Source of the DNA: a virus
Direction: 5' to 3' (one strand)
Length of the DNA stretch: 47,628 nt
Virus record (IMG/VR): IMGVR_UViG_3300046777_001427
Span: 1 to 47,628 of that record
The notes under the pieces were generated by a model. That model saw only the letters and a program-made list of their open reading frames with translations. It made no database searches and was not told the DNA's origin. The position numbers and the translations under genes were made by a program. Each line of letters opens with the position of its first letter. Within the stretch, counting starts at the first letter, position 1. Positions 33,083-40,664 of this stretch are shown here, piece after piece.

Positions 33083-33473
33083 TGTCTATACTCCACCAGA
33101 CTTTGTGTATTCCAAGAGATTGTATTATACGTTCGCATCTTTCGCAGGGTTGACTACATCTAAGTTCTCCACGCTTGTTCAAGCGAATGATTACCATTTT
33201 TAAACTACTATCTATGTAATGTTTACCCCATAGTCTAGATATTAAATCTGTTTCTGCATGAAAATATGGGTACTCAAGATCAGTATTGAACCTTTTAGCA
33301 AGTATTAATGCTTGAGTATGGGTCTTCTCTGGATTATTTTGACCAATAGCAAGAAGTTTGTTTTTCTTGTATCCAAACGCAAAATGAAAAAATTTATTCT
33401 TGGTATTACGCTCTTCTTTTGCTTTTGGGAGTAAACTCATTGCTATGTCAAGAGACTGATCTAATATGTTCAT
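33066..33473 (-). CDS. Cytidine/deoxycytidylate deaminase-like protein
   Basis: The 135-residue protein has the zinc-deaminase core: YFHAETDLISRL (HAE, residues ~73-84) and SQPCERCERII (PCxxC, ~106-116). It is thus a second deaminase in addition to the dCMP deaminase at 35.1-35.6 kb; the two are quite different in length and flanks. Substrate may be a free nucleoside, a nucleotide or nucleic acid. ATGA overlaps join it to the membrane/UBA-like gene upstream. Confidence 0.78.
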   Translation of the reverse strand: MNILDQSLDIAMSLLPKAKEERNTKNKFFHFAFGYKKNKLLAIGQNNPEKTHTQALILAKRFNTDLEYPYFHAETDLISRLWGKHYIDSSLKMVIIRLNKRGELRCSQPCERCERIIQSLGIHKVWWSIDNGFNK

Positions 33474-33910
33474 GATGGCATTCCAAGTGCTATTCTAAGA
33501 AAATCTTGTATGGTGCTAGGTTGTGGATCCATGTTTGAGAAAACAAACTTAGCCTTTCTCTTAGCTTCTCCCTTTTTCATACCTAGAGCAACAAGAGCGT
33601 CTATACAGTCAACATACAATTGCTGACTTTCAAAGCTCGGTTTTGTCTCAACTACTTTTTCTATTCTGACTTTTTCTGTTTTTTTCTCAATTATCTTTAC
33701 CGGCTTGATTTCTTTATGTGTTTGATAATGTTTCTCTATGATTTGTGTTTGTACTGGTGTTTCTTCAATATAGCCAATTACAAAATTGTCTAACTTAGCT
33801 ATGTTTATAGATTTACCTTCAAGATAAGACTTGTACGTGTAGAACATAATACCAGCTACAAATAAAAATGCAAAAAATTCACCAACAATGGGATCTGGTT
33901 GTGGATTCAT
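33470..33910 (-). CDS. Membrane-anchored protein with RuvA-C/UBA-like domain
   Basis: About 146 residues from ATG 33910 (MNPQPDP). An N-terminal transmembrane helix (VGEFFAFLFVAGIMFYTY, ~9-26) is followed by a long charged linker (KHYQTHKEIKPVKIIEKKTEK). A C-terminal three-helix domain follows: YVDCIDALVALGMKKGEAKRKAKFVF, whose AL..LG....EA....... pattern resembles the RuvA C-terminal or UBA domain. Such domains bind a partner helicase or protein. The promoter at 33.93-33.96 kb drives it. Function unknown. Confidence 0.6.
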   Translation of the reverse strand: MNPQPDPIVGEFFAFLFVAGIMFYTYKSYLEGKSINIAKLDNFVIGYIEETPVQTQIIEKHYQTHKEIKPVKIIEKKTEKVRIEKVVETKPSFESQQLYVDCIDALVALGMKKGEAKRKAKFVFSNMDPQPSTIQDFLRIALGMPS

Positions 33911-33928
33911 AGTATTTCTCCATACTCC

Positions 33929-33956
33929 ATCATACCACAAGTATCGTCTTGGTCAA
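33929..33956 (-). promoter_or_regulatory. sigma-70-type promoter with extended -10
   Basis: Minus strand: -35 TTGACC (33956-33951), 16-bp spacer ending TGTGG, -10 TATGAT (33934-33929). The spacer ending (GATA..TGTGG) is nearly the same as in the rIIA promoter at 40.3 kb, and the upstream CCGC is shared. It follows the SSB terminator and drives the 33.9-30.2 kb gene run. Confidence 0.75.
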
Positions 33957-33967
33957 GCGGAAAACTT

Positions 33968-34003
33968 AAAAAAAATGGCCCGAAGCACAAGGCAACGGGC
34001 CAT
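33968..34003 (-). terminator. Rho-independent terminator after ssb
   Basis: ATGGCCCG and CGGGCCAT form a perfect 8-bp stem with a 13-nt loop, followed on the minus strand by a run of eight T. It ends the transcript of the 34-37 kb genes just after the ssb stop codon. Confidence 0.88.
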
Positions 34004-34028
34004 CTATTAGACAGATTGACTATCCAAT

Positions 34029-34361
34029 TCATTCTTTAGAATCTTGCCCTACAATTCCAGATGGACCTAAAGAAATTTCGTCTGCCATTACGCAGATAGA
34101 ATTCTTTTGATTTCCATCCTTATCTTGATAATCATCAATCTTTAACTTTCCTTGAACGCCAACCAATCTGCCCTTTTTTAAGTGATCCTTCAATGCTTCA
34201 GCCATCTTTCCAAAGCAAAGGATATTTAAAAACAGAGTATCTTCATTACGACGATCATTAACAGCCATACGAAACTTCGCCATAGCAGTACCCTTTTGGG
34301 TTGTACTTAGTTCCGCATCTTTTGTTAATCTACCGCATCCTAACCATGTATTAATATTCAT
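34029..34361 (-). CDS. ssb: Single-stranded DNA-binding protein
   Basis: The 110-residue OB-fold protein starts NINTWLGCGRLTKDAELSTTQKGTAMAKFRMAVND, the standard SSB N-terminus, and continues DTLFLNILCFGKMAEALKDHLKKGRLVGVQGKLKIDDYQDKDG. The C-terminus is short and ends GQDSKE, so the usual acidic DDDIPF tip is missing. It protects ssDNA at the fork. It is the last gene before a strong terminator. The second OB-fold protein at 0.2-0.5 kb is clearly different. Confidence 0.9.
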   Translation of the reverse strand: MNINTWLGCGRLTKDAELSTTQKGTAMAKFRMAVNDRRNEDTLFLNILCFGKMAEALKDHLKKGRLVGVQGKLKIDDYQDKDGNQKNSICVMADEISLGPSGIVGQDSKE

Positions 34362-34365
34362 GCTA

Positions 34366-34683
34366 TCATACCTCCAGTGCTGAACGAATTCTTCCTCTAA
34401 CTACCTGTGTATTGCCACGATTATAAGTGCCTAATGTAGCACTATATACATTTCTAGCAATTGATCGTGGAATACCTAGAAGTCTAGCGGCGAATTCTGT
34501 ATCTTCACGATTATTATTGAAAAAACCAAATCCAGACTTATGAGCAAGTGCTGTGATCGGATTTAGAGTAAAACCCTTGTAATGACCGCTCTGAATTGTA
34601 GCGGTAACACGATTCTGATTAATATCCCAATGATACGCATCAGCTAAATTGGAAAGTCTATCAAAAAGTTCATTATACTTCAT
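34366..34683 (-). CDS. Hypothetical phage protein
   Basis: About 105 residues from ATG 34683, preceded by GAAGGAGATT and beginning 1 bp past the previous stop. The sequence (MKYNELFDRLSNLADAYHWD, IQSGHYKGFTLNPITALAHKSGFGFFNNN, LGIPRSIARNVYSATLG) looks like a small folded protein. The spacing of NRGNTQVVRGRIR suggests a basic C-terminus. No family recognised; a role near replication is inferred from the neighbouring ssb. Confidence 0.5.
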   Translation of the reverse strand: MKYNELFDRLSNLADAYHWDINQNRVTATIQSGHYKGFTLNPITALAHKSGFGFFNNNREDTEFAARLLGIPRSIARNVYSATLGTYNRGNTQVVRGRIRSALEV

Positions 34684-34684
34684 A

Positions 34685-34864
34685 TCAATCTCCTTCTTCA
34701 TTGCTATTTGATTCTTCGAAAACTTGAACATCTTTAATGCCATTTTGCACATAAGCTTTTAGTTGATCAATTTCATTTTGAATTAAACCCTGTTGTTTGG
34801 TTAATTCTTCAATTCTTTGAGCAACATTTTGCAAATGTGCTTTAGCCAAATCTACAACTGTCAT
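34685..34864 (-). CDS. Small coiled-coil protein
   Basis: A 59-residue protein from ATG 34864 (MTVVDLAKAHL), which follows AAAAGGAG. Residues ~10-42 (NVAQRIEELTKQQGLIQNEIDQLKAY) form a short coiled coil; the tail is acidic (EESNSNEEGD). Small proteins of this type are common in phage middle operons. Function unknown. Confidence 0.5.
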   Translation of the reverse strand: MTVVDLAKAHLQNVAQRIEELTKQQGLIQNEIDQLKAYVQNGIKDVQVFEESNSNEEGD

Positions 34865-34918
34865 ACTTTTTCTCCTTTTTGTATACTCTGTTATACCTTG
34901 CGATAGCTTTAAAAACAC

Positions 34919-35125
34919 TTACGGTTTTTGTTCGTATGTCATATAATCCAATACTTGAGTATGAGTCCAACCTATTTGATAGTTATCATCTGTAGCAATT
35001 CTAGCTATATCGATGTATTCCATTTCTAGTCTAACTATTAATTCTGCTAAAAATTCAAGTTTATTTGAGTAGACACATTCTTCTATTAAATCTAGAGTTT
35101 CCTTTACTGTTCTTTTATTAGTCAT
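34919..35125 (-). CDS. Small hypothetical protein
   Basis: A 68-residue helical protein (KRTVKETLDLIEECVYSNKLEFLAELIVRLEMEY) with a C-terminal WTHTQVLDYM segment. The ATG overlaps the dCMP deaminase stop (ATGA). No family recognised. A gap of about 55 bp to the next gene holds only a weak -10-like GGTATAAC. Confidence 0.45.
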   Translation of the reverse strand: MTNKRTVKETLDLIEECVYSNKLEFLAELIVRLEMEYIDIARIATDDNYQIGWTHTQVLDYMTYEQKP

Positions 35126-35559
35126 TTTGGATAATACTCTATTAATTCTGTCTTTGCTTGTTCAAAAAGCCAGCGAGACAATATGAAATCTTTTTCCCAT
35201 CTGTCTATTGAGTTTTTCCATGATACTACTCTATTAATTCCAGATTGTATTATCATGCTAGCACACCTTGGGCATGGAATGAAAGGATAAGTATATAAAG
35301 TACAGCCCACAAGAGATCTGTTTGCAAATAATATAGCATTCATTTCTCCATGTACTATCATATTATACTTGGTTTCTCTGTTATTTAACATTTCTGGACA
35401 ATCATCAATATTCTTTGGGAATCCGTTATATCCAACGGATACTATTCTATTGTCACTGTCTGTTATAACTGCACCAACCTTAGTAGACGGATCTTTAGAC
35501 CAACTAGAAATAAATTCTGCTAAGTCTAGGAATCTATAATCCCATTTTAGTAAATTCAT
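35122..35559 (-). CDS. dCMP deaminase
   Basis: The 145-residue protein has the zinc-deaminase motifs HGEMNAILFA (H.E, residues ~70-79) and PCPRCASMIIQSGINRVV (PCxxC, ~98-115), plus STKVGAVITDSDNRIVSVGYNGFP near 20-43, the classic dCMP deaminase N-terminal block. It converts dCMP to dUMP, the substrate of ThyX. It overlaps both neighbours (FkbM methyltransferase start, small protein start). Confidence 0.92.
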   Translation of the reverse strand: MNLLKWDYRFLDLAEFISSWSKDPSTKVGAVITDSDNRIVSVGYNGFPKNIDDCPEMLNNRETKYNMIVHGEMNAILFANRSLVGCTLYTYPFIPCPRCASMIIQSGINRVVSWKNSIDRWEKDFILSRWLFEQAKTELIEYYPK

Positions 35560-36125
35560 GACTTATCTTTAAGCTGAAAGATGTAATCTTCTCCAATGGG
35601 CTGTGTTTGCGGATTCCATGTATTGTCTACTATTTCATAGTTATTCTCATTCATCCAATTCATTATATCATCAAAGTGTGGATTTTTATATCCTACTCCA
35701 AAACTGTACATCTCTACAGAAATTTGTTTTGGTCTACTTACTAAATTTTTAATAATATCGAATTCACTACCTTCTGTATCTAGTAATAGAAAATCTATAT
35801 CCCCATTATCTATTTCTTTAATAGATCTTATTTCTATAGATACTTTCTCTAACTCAGACTCTGCATTTGGTTGATAACTTTTTTGAGGAGATGATATTCC
35901 CTCTAGGAATGATGAAGGTCCAGCCAAACAAAGATTACATGTTTTATTTTCAGATCCAACTGCATAATTAAATAATTTGAAATTAGGATAATTAGACAGT
36001 GCAGATTTTAACTCTTCGAAACATACCGGATTTGGTTCAAATAAATAGCATTCGACATTTGTATTAATGAATTGTTTTGTTCTACAATGATACAAATGAC
36101 CAACGCCAATTTCAAATATTTTCAT
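35556..36125 (-). CDS. FkbM-type methyltransferase
   Basis: The 189-residue protein matches the FkbM family: CYLFEPNPVCFEELKSAL (motif I/II region), NFKLFNYAVGSENKTCNL, and IDFLLLDTEGSEFDIIKNL with the typical DTEG.E..... motif near 117-126, followed by ISVEMYSFG. It uses SAM to methylate an oxygen, often on a sugar. The SAM-binding N-terminal glycine loop is reduced (MKIFEIGVGH). It may act on a glycan made by the glycosyltransferases of the window. Confidence 0.8.
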   Translation of the reverse strand: MKIFEIGVGHLYHCRTKQFINTNVECYLFEPNPVCFEELKSALSNYPNFKLFNYAVGSENKTCNLCLAGPSSFLEGISSPQKSYQPNAESELEKVSIEIRSIKEIDNGDIDFLLLDTEGSEFDIIKNLVSRPKQISVEMYSFGVGYKNPHFDDIMNWMNENNYEIVDNTWNPQTQPIGEDYIFQLKDKS

Positions 36126-36136
36126 ATTTAATTCCT

Positions 36137-37180
36137 TTATACTGTTTTGTCGAAATGGACTCTGTTAACTTTAATGAATTCGGCACATTTTGGTAAATCT
36201 TTAAGGCTATCAGAACCAACATATGCACAGGCACTACGTATACCACCTAATATATCATCTATAATGTCTGAAACATGCCCCTTGTATTCTACCCTTTTAA
36301 TACGTCCTTCACTGGCCCTATAATTTTTAACGCCACCATACTTTTCCTGTGCCGCGTGAGAACTCATTCCGTAGAATGTTAGAACTCGTTTATCCCCAAC
36401 GTAAGACCACTCACCGTCACATTGCTCTGTGCCAGCAATCATTCCTCCAAGCATCACAAAGTCTGCACCAGCGGCAAATGCCTTAACAACGTCTGATGGT
36501 GTTCTGCATCCACCGTCAGCACAAATTAATCCTAGGTGTTTGTTTTTAGCTTTAAGCCCATGAGCAGCGTGAGAACATTCGTCTATAGCAGATAGCTGTG
36601 GATATCCTATACCGGTTTTCAATCTTGTAGTACATGCCGATCCCGGCCCAATTCCAACTTTAACAATATCTACTCCACCATGTAAAATCAATTCATGAAC
36701 CATTTCTGGAGTACATACATTTCCAGCCATTATGATTGGCCTGTTACCAAATTTACTTCTTATTTTAGCACAATGTTCTACAAATTGATCAGTATAACCA
36801 TTAGCAACATCGATGCATATGTTGGGGATATCTTCTATTCTGTCAACTATTTTCCTTAGTTTGTCAATTTCATTATCACTAATTCCCATACTATACCAAA
36901 ATGTATTTAGATTTTGAATATTTTCAACGTAGTCTTCTACTTCATAATGTTTGTGTAGACATGTTATACAATTTTTCTCAGATAGAGATTCTGCCATTTT
37001 GAATGTGCCAGTGGTATCCATATTTGCTGCCATTATGGGAATCCCATTCCACTCCATAGAAGAGTGAAAAAATTTAAACGTCCTGTTAACATCAACCAAG
37101 GACCGTGAAGCGGCTCGGGATCGCTGTGGAACGAGTAAGACATCATCAAAGTCTAATTTTTCATCACTACGAATTTTCAT
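36137..37180 (-). CDS. guaC: GMP reductase
   Basis: From ATG 37180 the protein has 347 residues, the usual GuaC length, and no CBS domains. It shows KLDFDDVLLVPQRS at the start, MAANMDTTGTFKMAESL, KVGIGPGSACTTRLKTGIGYPQLSA with the catalytic Cys near 186, LICADGGCRTPSDVVKAFAAGADFVMLGGMIAG, and FYGMSSHAAQEKYGGVKNYRASEG, all GMP-reductase type. It deaminates GMP to IMP with NADPH. A longer frame to 37261 would run through the terminator and is rejected. Confidence 0.93.
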   Translation of the reverse strand: MKIRSDEKLDFDDVLLVPQRSRAASRSLVDVNRTFKFFHSSMEWNGIPIMAANMDTTGTFKMAESLSEKNCITCLHKHYEVEDYVENIQNLNTFWYSMGISDNEIDKLRKIVDRIEDIPNICIDVANGYTDQFVEHCAKIRSKFGNRPIIMAGNVCTPEMVHELILHGGVDIVKVGIGPGSACTTRLKTGIGYPQLSAIDECSHAAHGLKAKNKHLGLICADGGCRTPSDVVKAFAAGADFVMLGGMIAGTEQCDGEWSYVGDKRVLTFYGMSSHAAQEKYGGVKNYRASEGRIKRVEYKGHVSDIIDDILGGIRSACAYVGSDSLKDLPKCAEFIKVNRVHFDKTV

Positions 37181-37202
37181 TTTTCCCCTTACTTTTGTTT
37201 GT

Positions 37203-37241
37203 ACATAAAAACAAACCGGAAGGGAATTGCTTCCCCTCCGG
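37203..37241 (-). terminator. Rho-independent terminator after rIIB
   Basis: CCGGAGGGGAA and TTCCCTTCCGG form an 11-bp stem with a four-base loop (GCAA), followed on the minus strand by TTTGTTTTTATG. It lies 16 bp past the rIIB stop and separates the rII genes from guaC. Confidence 0.9.
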
Positions 37242-37257
37242 TCTGCCCACAACACAC

Positions 37258-38124
37258 TCAAACACTAACTGTTTGGAGTCTCTTTGAAAGAACCTTGTTA
37301 AGTCTCTCCATCTTTGCTGTAACTTCAACAATCCATTCGCGGTTACGCTTCTTACGATTAAAATGATTGACATCATCACTAGTAAGGTGAACGACCTTAT
37401 CAAAAATTGTATTGAATTCAGATACTACTTCATATCGACAAGTGCGAAGCTTTTGAAACTTATGATCAGATGGTACACTCACAACGTCGCGGGGATTGAC
37501 CTTGCAAATCATAAGACGGTTTCCACCATCATTGTCACCATCAAAATCAATTCCACCATAACTCTTTGCGTAGTCAATTGCACCGACATGAAGACCAGCA
37601 CCGCAACCGTTATTACGATTACTATCTACCTTACTACGAATAACTTCACATACAGAACCAATTCTGTTATCGAAAGTACCAGAATAAATGTCCTTATAAT
37701 CTTCACGAACAGCCTTGTATGCCAAGAAGCATCCATCACTAGTAATTGGCATATTCTTGTTCTCCATAAAATCAAACAGTTCAATTACCGCATGGTCAGA
37801 TGGATTCTGACTAAGATTGTCAAGGAAGTTAAGCATAGGTTCAAAAGGAAATCCCTGCTTAATCATATCCAGAATAGTACCAGTAAACATATCTGGCATC
37901 TTAATACCATCCCATGTTAGCGATCCGTCATTGCAGTTAACATATCCTTCGCAAAATGCGTTAACATGAGAAATGATATCGTAACATGCTTCAAAATACT
38001 CGACGTTATTATTCTTAAGGTGAGTGATAAGCTTATCATAATTCGGATGCGACTTACTAAAAGTATAAGTCTGCTCACCCACAATCGCCGTTACTCCACC
38101 GTCATTAGCAATAATGTACTTCAT
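37258..38124 (-). CDS. rIIB: rIIB-like protein
   Basis: The 288-residue protein is recognisable as rIIB: KYIIANDGGVTAIVGEQTYTFSK at the start, HVNAFCEGYVNCNDGSLTWDG, FPFEPMLNFLDNLSQNPSD, FDFMENKNMPITSDGCFLAYKAVR, GAGLHVGAIDYAKSYGG and NPRDVVSVPSDHKFQKLRTCRYEV. Its partner rIIA lies 28 bp upstream. In T4, rIIA/rIIB affect lysis inhibition and protect against the lambda RexAB exclusion system; the biochemical role is still unclear. The gene is flanked by a TATAAT/SD module and a strong terminator. Confidence 0.93.
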   Translation of the reverse strand: MKYIIANDGGVTAIVGEQTYTFSKSHPNYDKLITHLKNNNVEYFEACYDIISHVNAFCEGYVNCNDGSLTWDGIKMPDMFTGTILDMIKQGFPFEPMLNFLDNLSQNPSDHAVIELFDFMENKNMPITSDGCFLAYKAVREDYKDIYSGTFDNRIGSVCEVIRSKVDSNRNNGCGAGLHVGAIDYAKSYGGIDFDGDNDGGNRLMICKVNPRDVVSVPSDHKFQKLRTCRYEVVSEFNTIFDKVVHLTSDDVNHFNRKKRNREWIVEVTAKMERLNKVLSKRLQTVSV

Positions 38125-38143
38125 TGTTTGTCTCCTTTATCTT

Positions 38144-38149
38144 ATTATA
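38144..38149 (-). promoter_or_regulatory. -10-like TATAAT just before rIIB
   Basis: The minus strand reads TATAATAAGATAAAGGAGA directly before the rIIB start, almost identical to the module before the SSB-like gene at 0.54 kb. No consensus -35 is seen upstream. It may give rIIB its own transcript or may be a fixed initiation module. Confidence 0.4.
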
Positions 38150-38152
38150 TCT

Positions 38153-40270
38153 TTACATGAGGTTAAGAACATTCTGAGCGTGAAGTCCACGTTCAACAGA
38201 ATCAATATAATCTGCAACAACTTTCCTATCAGTATCGCTCCAGACATGACCAAGAAGCCTGAGAACAGGATACTTGTTCATTTCAGAATCAAACTGCTTA
38301 CTGAAACGATGGTCAGGCTTGTTTTCGCTAAGATCAACACTATTAACTCCGGGGAAAATCTTAGAGAATTCATGAATGATTCTCATATCATTAGACATAG
38401 CTTCAATCTTGGACGAATATTCCTTATGTTCAAAATAAACCTTCTTAGCAAGATTATCAGTCTGAGTTATTTTAAGGGTATCAATCCACTTGATGTTATG
38501 AAGAGACAACGGAACAGATCGGAAAACATCTTTGATATTATCCTTGTTGGCTTCCACCGCAGTATTAAATACCTTAGTAAGAATAGTCTCTCCGCTGAAC
38601 CAGTTATCACGCTCATCAAGCTTCCTATTTTTAATCACAGAAGGCTTAACAAGATAAAAGGTAGCATCACCAATCATATCTGGATACTTCTCATATGCGA
38701 AGGCAATAGCATTAGCAAGATAATTTTCATCAGTAGACCTATATCCGATGCTAACGTCACCCTTTGATTCCGAGAAGTAATGTGCATTTTCGTACTTTAC
38801 ACTCATATTGCAAATTTCAAACTTACCAGTTTCAACATTGAATACCTTGGCTTGAATAGCAGGACCACCACCAACGCCACTAGAGGTACGATTATACTCA
38901 ACCTTATCAAGCATAGAGGTTGGGATAATGTCACTGATCGTGGCATCGCCCATTATACTGAGCAAACGGCAGTTGTCAAGAGTCTCACCATCGCGGAGCT
39001 TATAGATGTAATGAACTTGATGACCACTCTGATCTTTCATATACTGACGAATACGACTAATGCCACCACGCGGAAGATTATCTACAAAGAACTTGGTATT
39101 ATCTTGAAAAACCATACGTTCTACGCTTTGCTTAACATCAATTTTGGAACGATAAGCAGACTTTTCGGCACAATTGATTTCAATCAAATTCTTGACATTA
39201 ATATATTCCCCCGCAACGCTATCAAAAATCTTATGATCATTCCAAGAGATAGACTTCTGGAGCGATTCAACTGCGGATCGAATAGACGAACACTGATTGC
39301 TAATCTGTACATACTTCATACGAGCCTTGAACAGCGACGGTTGATTAGCGATTTGCTCCTCAATCTTAGCGGCAATATCATCAGCAATATCATTGATAAT
39401 ACCCATAATATTCTTACGAGTATCCTTGCTGTACGAGAGTGCTTCTCGACTAGGAGTAATATCAACATCTCCAATATTTACAAAAATACGCAAGCCGCTG
39501 GAGTACTCAATAAACTTATGCTCTTTATCAGTATTCTGACACAGTTGATTTGCAGTGAGAGGATATGCAATTTGACCCATAATAATCAGATTATCATCAG
39601 CATCAGCATCATAATACCAATTATCTCCAGCAAGAACCTTATTAACCTTCTTGAAGGAAATAGATTGACCAATGAAGTTAGGCTTCGTATTAAAAAATTC
39701 ATAGACCTTGACCGCTTCATGGTAGAAACGATGAATATCGTACTCGTTAACGTTAATAGAAACCTTGATACCATTAGCTTCATTGGTATCAAAAGTATCC
39801 ATCAAAGAAAAAACTGGATTACCATCCTCATCCTTGAAAGCATTATACACACGACGCTGACCATCAAGATAAGCTTCAACCGTGAAACTATCAGAATATG
39901 CGAACGGAGCCTTGCTACCAAGACCAAGGCAACCAACAGCATCATTGCTATTGTTTCTGGTGCTACGAAAATACGTAGTATAAAGCTGCATACAATCTTC
40001 GTGATTCATGCTAGTGCCATAGTCACGAATAAAGAAAGTAGGCTCAAGTCGAGTAGGAATATGCACATCAAATGGCACATCCTTCTTACCAGCTTCAACA
40101 TGAGAATCGTAAGCATTAGTAGAAAGCTCACGAACAACCGCTAGAATTTTGTTAGAATACAGACCGTCAGAAAGGATAAAGAACGCCTTAGACGATGCTT
40201 CGATACTAAACTTCGACTCTTCAAACTGACCAGACTTCTCAATAGTGTGCGTACCAGCGTGAAGTTTCAT
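38153..40270 (-). CDS. rIIA: rIIA-like protein (GHKL ATPase-type N-terminus)
   Basis: The 705-residue protein is close in length to T4 rIIA (725). The first 250 residues form a GHKL/Hsp90-like ATP-binding domain: VRELSTNAYDSHVEAGK (N box, ~47-63), FFIRDYGTSMNHEDCM (D.G box, ~74-89) and GCLGLGSKAPFAYSDSFTV (~107-125, G box). DGDVDITPSREALSY-like residues follow near 265-280 (VDITPSREALSY). It acts with rIIB. It has a strong own promoter at 40.3 kb. A 454-codon frame on the opposite strand is a shadow. Confidence 0.93.
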   Translation of the reverse strand: MKLHAGTHTIEKSGQFEESKFSIEASSKAFFILSDGLYSNKILAVVRELSTNAYDSHVEAGKKDVPFDVHIPTRLEPTFFIRDYGTSMNHEDCMQLYTTYFRSTRNNSNDAVGCLGLGSKAPFAYSDSFTVEAYLDGQRRVYNAFKDEDGNPVFSLMDTFDTNEANGIKVSINVNEYDIHRFYHEAVKVYEFFNTKPNFIGQSISFKKVNKVLAGDNWYYDADADDNLIIMGQIAYPLTANQLCQNTDKEHKFIEYSSGLRIFVNIGDVDITPSREALSYSKDTRKNIMGIINDIADDIAAKIEEQIANQPSLFKARMKYVQISNQCSSIRSAVESLQKSISWNDHKIFDSVAGEYINVKNLIEINCAEKSAYRSKIDVKQSVERMVFQDNTKFFVDNLPRGGISRIRQYMKDQSGHQVHYIYKLRDGETLDNCRLLSIMGDATISDIIPTSMLDKVEYNRTSSGVGGGPAIQAKVFNVETGKFEICNMSVKYENAHYFSESKGDVSIGYRSTDENYLANAIAFAYEKYPDMIGDATFYLVKPSVIKNRKLDERDNWFSGETILTKVFNTAVEANKDNIKDVFRSVPLSLHNIKWIDTLKITQTDNLAKKVYFEHKEYSSKIEAMSNDMRIIHEFSKIFPGVNSVDLSENKPDHRFSKQFDSEMNKYPVLRLLGHVWSDTDRKVVADYIDSVERGLHAQNVLNLM

Positions 40271-40315
40271 AATTGCTAATCTCCTAAAAAGTGCTTGAAT
40301 GTTGTGTATGGCTTG

Positions 40316-40343
40316 AGTATACCACAGTTATCGGCATTGTCAA
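40316..40343 (-). promoter_or_regulatory. Strong sigma-70-type promoter of rIIA-rIIB
   Basis: Minus strand: -35 TTGACA (40343-40338), 16-bp spacer ending TGTGG (extended -10), -10 TATACT (40321-40316), about 45 bp before the rIIA start, with AGGAG before the ATG. Almost the same layout as the promoter at 33.93-33.96 kb. Confidence 0.85.
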
Positions 40344-40361
40344 GCGGCGGTCTTAATTTTT

Positions 40362-40664
40362 TTACCGGTTCTGCTCTACGCAAAAAGATATAGGCTCTAA
40401 TGCAAAATCAACCAAATGACCATCAGCGTATTCCGCCCATTCATCAATGAAAGATGCAATAGTATCTATATCATCAGTACAATATCTATAGCAATCATAA
40501 TCGTTTATAGAATCATTCCATAATATGATAGAATCATTTGTGACTTCTATATTTTTGATGTCTTCATTGAAGTGATGTGATGCTAACAAATGTAGTGGTG
40601 AATATTTAGTATTCTTCATCGCACGTACAATATCGCTCTCTTTCATTACTAATTGAATTTTCAT
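40362..40664 (-). CDS. Hypothetical protein
   Basis: About 100 residues from ATG 40664, which overlaps the thyX stop (ATGA). It reads MKIQLVMKESDIVRAMKN, then KYSPLHLLASHHFNEDIKNIE, SIILWNDSINDYDCYRYCTDD and DTIASFIDEWAEYADGHLVDF. The protein is acidic and mixed alpha/beta with no recognisable motif. It ends just before the rIIA promoter. The family is unknown. Confidence 0.5.
   Translation of the reverse strand: MKIQLVMKESDIVRAMKNTKYSPLHLLASHHFNEDIKNIEVTNDSIILWNDSINDYDCYRYCTDDIDTIASFIDEWAEYADGHLVDFALEPISFCVEQNR

Noticed and set aside
34865-34918. GGTATAAC as another member of the promoter family
   Set aside because: The -10 is imperfect and there is no TTGAC box at 16-17 bp, so it is too weak to list as a promoter.
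36137-37261. IMP dehydrogenase
   Set aside because: The protein is 347 residues, lacks CBS domains and has the GMP-reductase pattern (GPGSACTTRLKTGIGYPQ, FYGMSS.....YGGV..YRA.EG).
37181-37403. Upstream extension of guaC and a second frame through the rIIB end
   Set aside because: The extension runs through a strong terminator hairpin and uses a poor start; the 347-residue version matches GuaC length exactly.
37363-38767. Two further plus-strand frames (37363-37920 and 38114-38767)
   Set aside because: Both lie opposite rIIB/rIIA coding sequence, show no Shine-Dalgarno and no recognisable protein pattern.
38780-40144. Long open frame of 454 codons on the plus strand
   Set aside because: It is antisense to the clearly recognisable rIIA-like gene; the Ile/Thr/Asn-rich product has no motifs and is a by-product of the codon use of rIIA.
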